This document shows, in pieces, positions 62,581 through 64,000 of a stretch of DNA of 64,000 bases. Under the pieces are notes generated by a model. It ran no database searches. It was not told the DNA's origin and saw nothing but the letters and a program-made list of their open reading frames with translations. Every line of letters begins with the position of its first letter. Within the stretch, counting starts at the first letter, position 1. The DNA is from Polyangiaceae bacterium (GTDB lineage Bacteria; Myxococcota_A; Polyangia; Polyangiales; Polyangiaceae): the NCBI GenBank assembly GCA_029266615.1, contig JAQSWN010000013.1:30724-94723 (forward strand), read 5' to 3'. The position numbers and the translations under genes are program-made.

Positions 62581-63885
62581 GTGCGAAATCTAGCGAAGCT
62601 GCTGATCTGGGTCGCGGGGATCTCCCCGCTTGGCTTTGCCTGCGCACCCTCACCGGCAGTGGGGGGAGGGGGCGCGGGCGCGGGCGGGTCCGGCGCAGCG
62701 GCGGGCACGCTCGGCGGCATCGCGTCGGGGGGTCGCGCGGTAGGCGGCGCGCCTGCAGGCGGCGCTGGCGCAAGCACGAGCGGCGGTGAGGCTGGCTCTC
62801 CGGCTGGCTCCGGTGGCGTGGCGGCGGTCGCGGGAACGGGCAACGGCGGCGCGTCGGCGGGGAGTGGCAACGGCGGCGGCGGCGGCGCGTCGGGCGGCAC
62901 CGGTGGGGCCACGGCATGCGCGGGCGCTACGACCTTGAAAGACGCTGGCAGCTGCACCAACCGCCTGATCGGCGTCGCGCTGACGAACCGGCACTTGGAC
63001 GAGCCCGAGTTCGCGGCCGCCGCGCTGCAGTTCAACTACGTCACGCCGGAAGACGAGATGAAGTGGGACGTGACGGAGCCGCAGCAGGGCACGTTCACCT
63101 TCGCCGAGGGCGACGCTATCGTCGAGTTTGCCGAAGCAAACGGGATGAAGGTGAAGGGCCACACCCTCGTTTGGCACAATCAGCTGCCGAGCTGGCTCGA
63201 TGCCCTGAACGAGGCGCAGCTCCGCGCCGCGCTGAAAGCGCACATCGAGGGCGTGATGGCTCATTACGCGGGCCGCGTCATCGCCTGGGACGTCGTGAAC
63301 GAAGCGTTCGACGACGACGGCTCACTGCGGAGCTCGATCTGGAGCCAAAAACTGGGTCAATCGTTCATCGAGGACGCGTTCAGATTCGCTCGCGCGGCCG
63401 ACCCGAACGTCAAGCTTTACTACAACGACTACGACATCGAGAGCGCCTACGCGAAGGCGGACTCGGTCTACGAGATGGTGAAGGACTTCAAGCAGCGCGG
63501 CGTTCCCATCGACGGCGTGGGGATGCAGATGCACACGCGCACGACGGACGAAGATCCGCCCGTGCCGGAGCTCATCGTCAATTTGGACCGCCTGCTGGCG
63601 CTCGGCGTGGAGGTCGTCCTGAGCGAGATGGACGTGCGCTACTGCGCGGACGGCACGGACGAAAAGCAAAAGAAGCGCTTCCACGACATCGTCGCGGCGT
63701 GTGTCGCGCGCAGCGGCTGCGGCGCCATCACGATTTGGGGCATCACCGACCGTTACTCGTTCTTGAACGATCGCACCGACTTGCAATGCGCGGGCTCGCT
63801 CCCGCCGCGTCCCTTGCTCTGGAACGACGACTATCAGAAGAAGCCGTCCTTCGACGGAGTGATGGACGCGCTACTCGGCCGCTGA
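62581..63885 (+). CDS. GH10 endo-1,4-beta-xylanase lipoprotein
   Basis: The GTG start has GGAGG upstream. The 434-aa protein has lipobox GFAC (Cys21), about 90 residues of Gly/Ala/Ser tether and a GH10 barrel (about 115-430): DEMKWDVTEPQQGTFTF, KGHTLVWHNQLPSWL, acid/base Glu241 in WDVVNEAF and nucleophile Glu349 in VLSEMDVRY. A typical GH10 disulfide pair (ARSGCGAITIW...LQCAG) is present. It lies 60 nt downstream of the porin-like gene and is probably the last gene of the operon. It cleaves xylan internally; the GH3 enzyme can finish the products. Confidence 0.95.
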   Translation: MRNLAKLLIWVAGISPLGFACAPSPAVGGGGAGAGGSGAAAGTLGGIASGGRAVGGAPAGGAGASTSGGEAGSPAGSGGVAAVAGTGNGGASAGSGNGGGGGASGGTGGATACAGATTLKDAGSCTNRLIGVALTNRHLDEPEFAAAALQFNYVTPEDEMKWDVTEPQQGTFTFAEGDAIVEFAEANGMKVKGHTLVWHNQLPSWLDALNEAQLRAALKAHIEGVMAHYAGRVIAWDVVNEAFDDDGSLRSSIWSQKLGQSFIEDAFRFARAADPNVKLYYNDYDIESAYAKADSVYEMVKDFKQRGVPIDGVGMQMHTRTTDEDPPVPELIVNLDRLLALGVEVVLSEMDVRYCADGTDEKQKKRFHDIVAACVARSGCGAITIWGITDRYSFLNDRTDLQCAGSLPPRPLLWNDDYQKKPSFDGVMDALLGR

Positions 63886-64000
63886 CGGCGTGCACGCACC
63901 GCGCGCCGCGTCGAAGAGCTTGCTGGACTTCACTTGTTGCAACTGCTCGCCGGTAGTCTCGGGCGGAGCGGCGTGCTCCAAACAAGCGATCGCGATGTCG
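63871..64000 (-). CDS. Partial protein-coding region at the right edge
   Basis: A frame open to the window edge ends with TAG at 63873-63871 and reads DIAIACLEHAAPPETTGEQL, then KSSKLFDAARGACTPSAAE. It overlaps the last 15 nt of the GH10 gene in the opposite direction. The amino acid mix looks protein-like, but 43 residues are not enough to identify a family. Confidence 0.4.
   Translation of the reverse strand, partial: DIAIACLEHAAPPETTGEQLQQVKSSKLFDAARGACTPSAAE

Overview
The window is high-GC DNA with dense coding on both strands and many lipoprotein signal peptides. Several features point to a myxobacterium, most likely in the Polyangiales/Sorangiineae: Gly/Ser/Thr/Ala-rich linkers behind the lipid-anchor cysteine, MYXO-CTERM-like C-termini, an eukaryote-like Ser/Thr kinase, DUF1592/DUF1552 proteins, and secreted glycoside hydrolases. 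This assignment rests on gene content and composition; no rRNA or other marker gene is present. I saw no tRNA, rRNA, CRISPR array or insertion sequence.

Layout. 1-9.2 kb: the 3' part of a UvrA-like gene, an ArsR-type regulator with no standard start codon, a membrane-anchored Ser/Thr kinase, a DUF924 protein, a Cys-rich lipoprotein behind a Shine-Dalgarno-sequestering hairpin, a divergent LysR/quinone reductase pair, an AAC(3)-I-like acetyltransferase, an EGF/RCC1 lipoprotein and a collapsed GNAT pseudogene. 9.2-12.8 kb: an alpha-E/hemerythrin fusion coupled to a circularly permuted ATP-grasp protein, with a divergent CBS-pair protein. 13-18.1 kb: a 1144-aa protein that is probably a PPi-dependent PEP carboxykinase, followed by an AspT-family exchanger. 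18.1-20.9 kb: a two-gene DNA repair unit (radical SAM plus DUF4130-UdgX). 21.5-25.1 kb: a palindromic repeat element and a 1043-aa hybrid histidine kinase. 25.5-30 kb: exonuclease III, a DrrAB-type ABC exporter and an M20 peptidase.

30-48 kb is mostly cell surface: lipoproteins, an OmpA/thrombospondin-type-3 protein overlapping a 2129-aa adhesin-like lipoprotein with eleven exact-register 255-bp repeats, a haem-like CX4CH lipoprotein, and an operon of DUF1592, DUF1552 and two lipoproteins. A decayed DUF1552 copy lies at about 31.3 kb. 48-56.4 kb: a DUF4336 protein, a PAP2 phosphatase, a 971-aa multidomain GH10 xylanase, an SDR-DUF1990-like fusion, a clade-2 chlorite dismutase and a methyltransferase-like protein. 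56.7-64 kb: a beta-helix MYXO-CTERM protein and an apparent xylan-use operon (GH3, outer-membrane protein, GH10).

How the parts fit: the two GH10 enzymes, the GH3 enzyme, the outer-membrane protein and the carbohydrate-binding-like lipoprotein fit a predatory or saprophytic lifestyle in which surface-anchored enzymes break down xylan-type polymers. The strongest candidates for little-described biology are the alpha-E/hemerythrin with ATP-grasp pair, the PPi-PEPCK with AspT pair, the repair unit with its upstream dyad, the RBS-occluding double hairpin, and the small palindromic element at the end of the histidine kinase gene.
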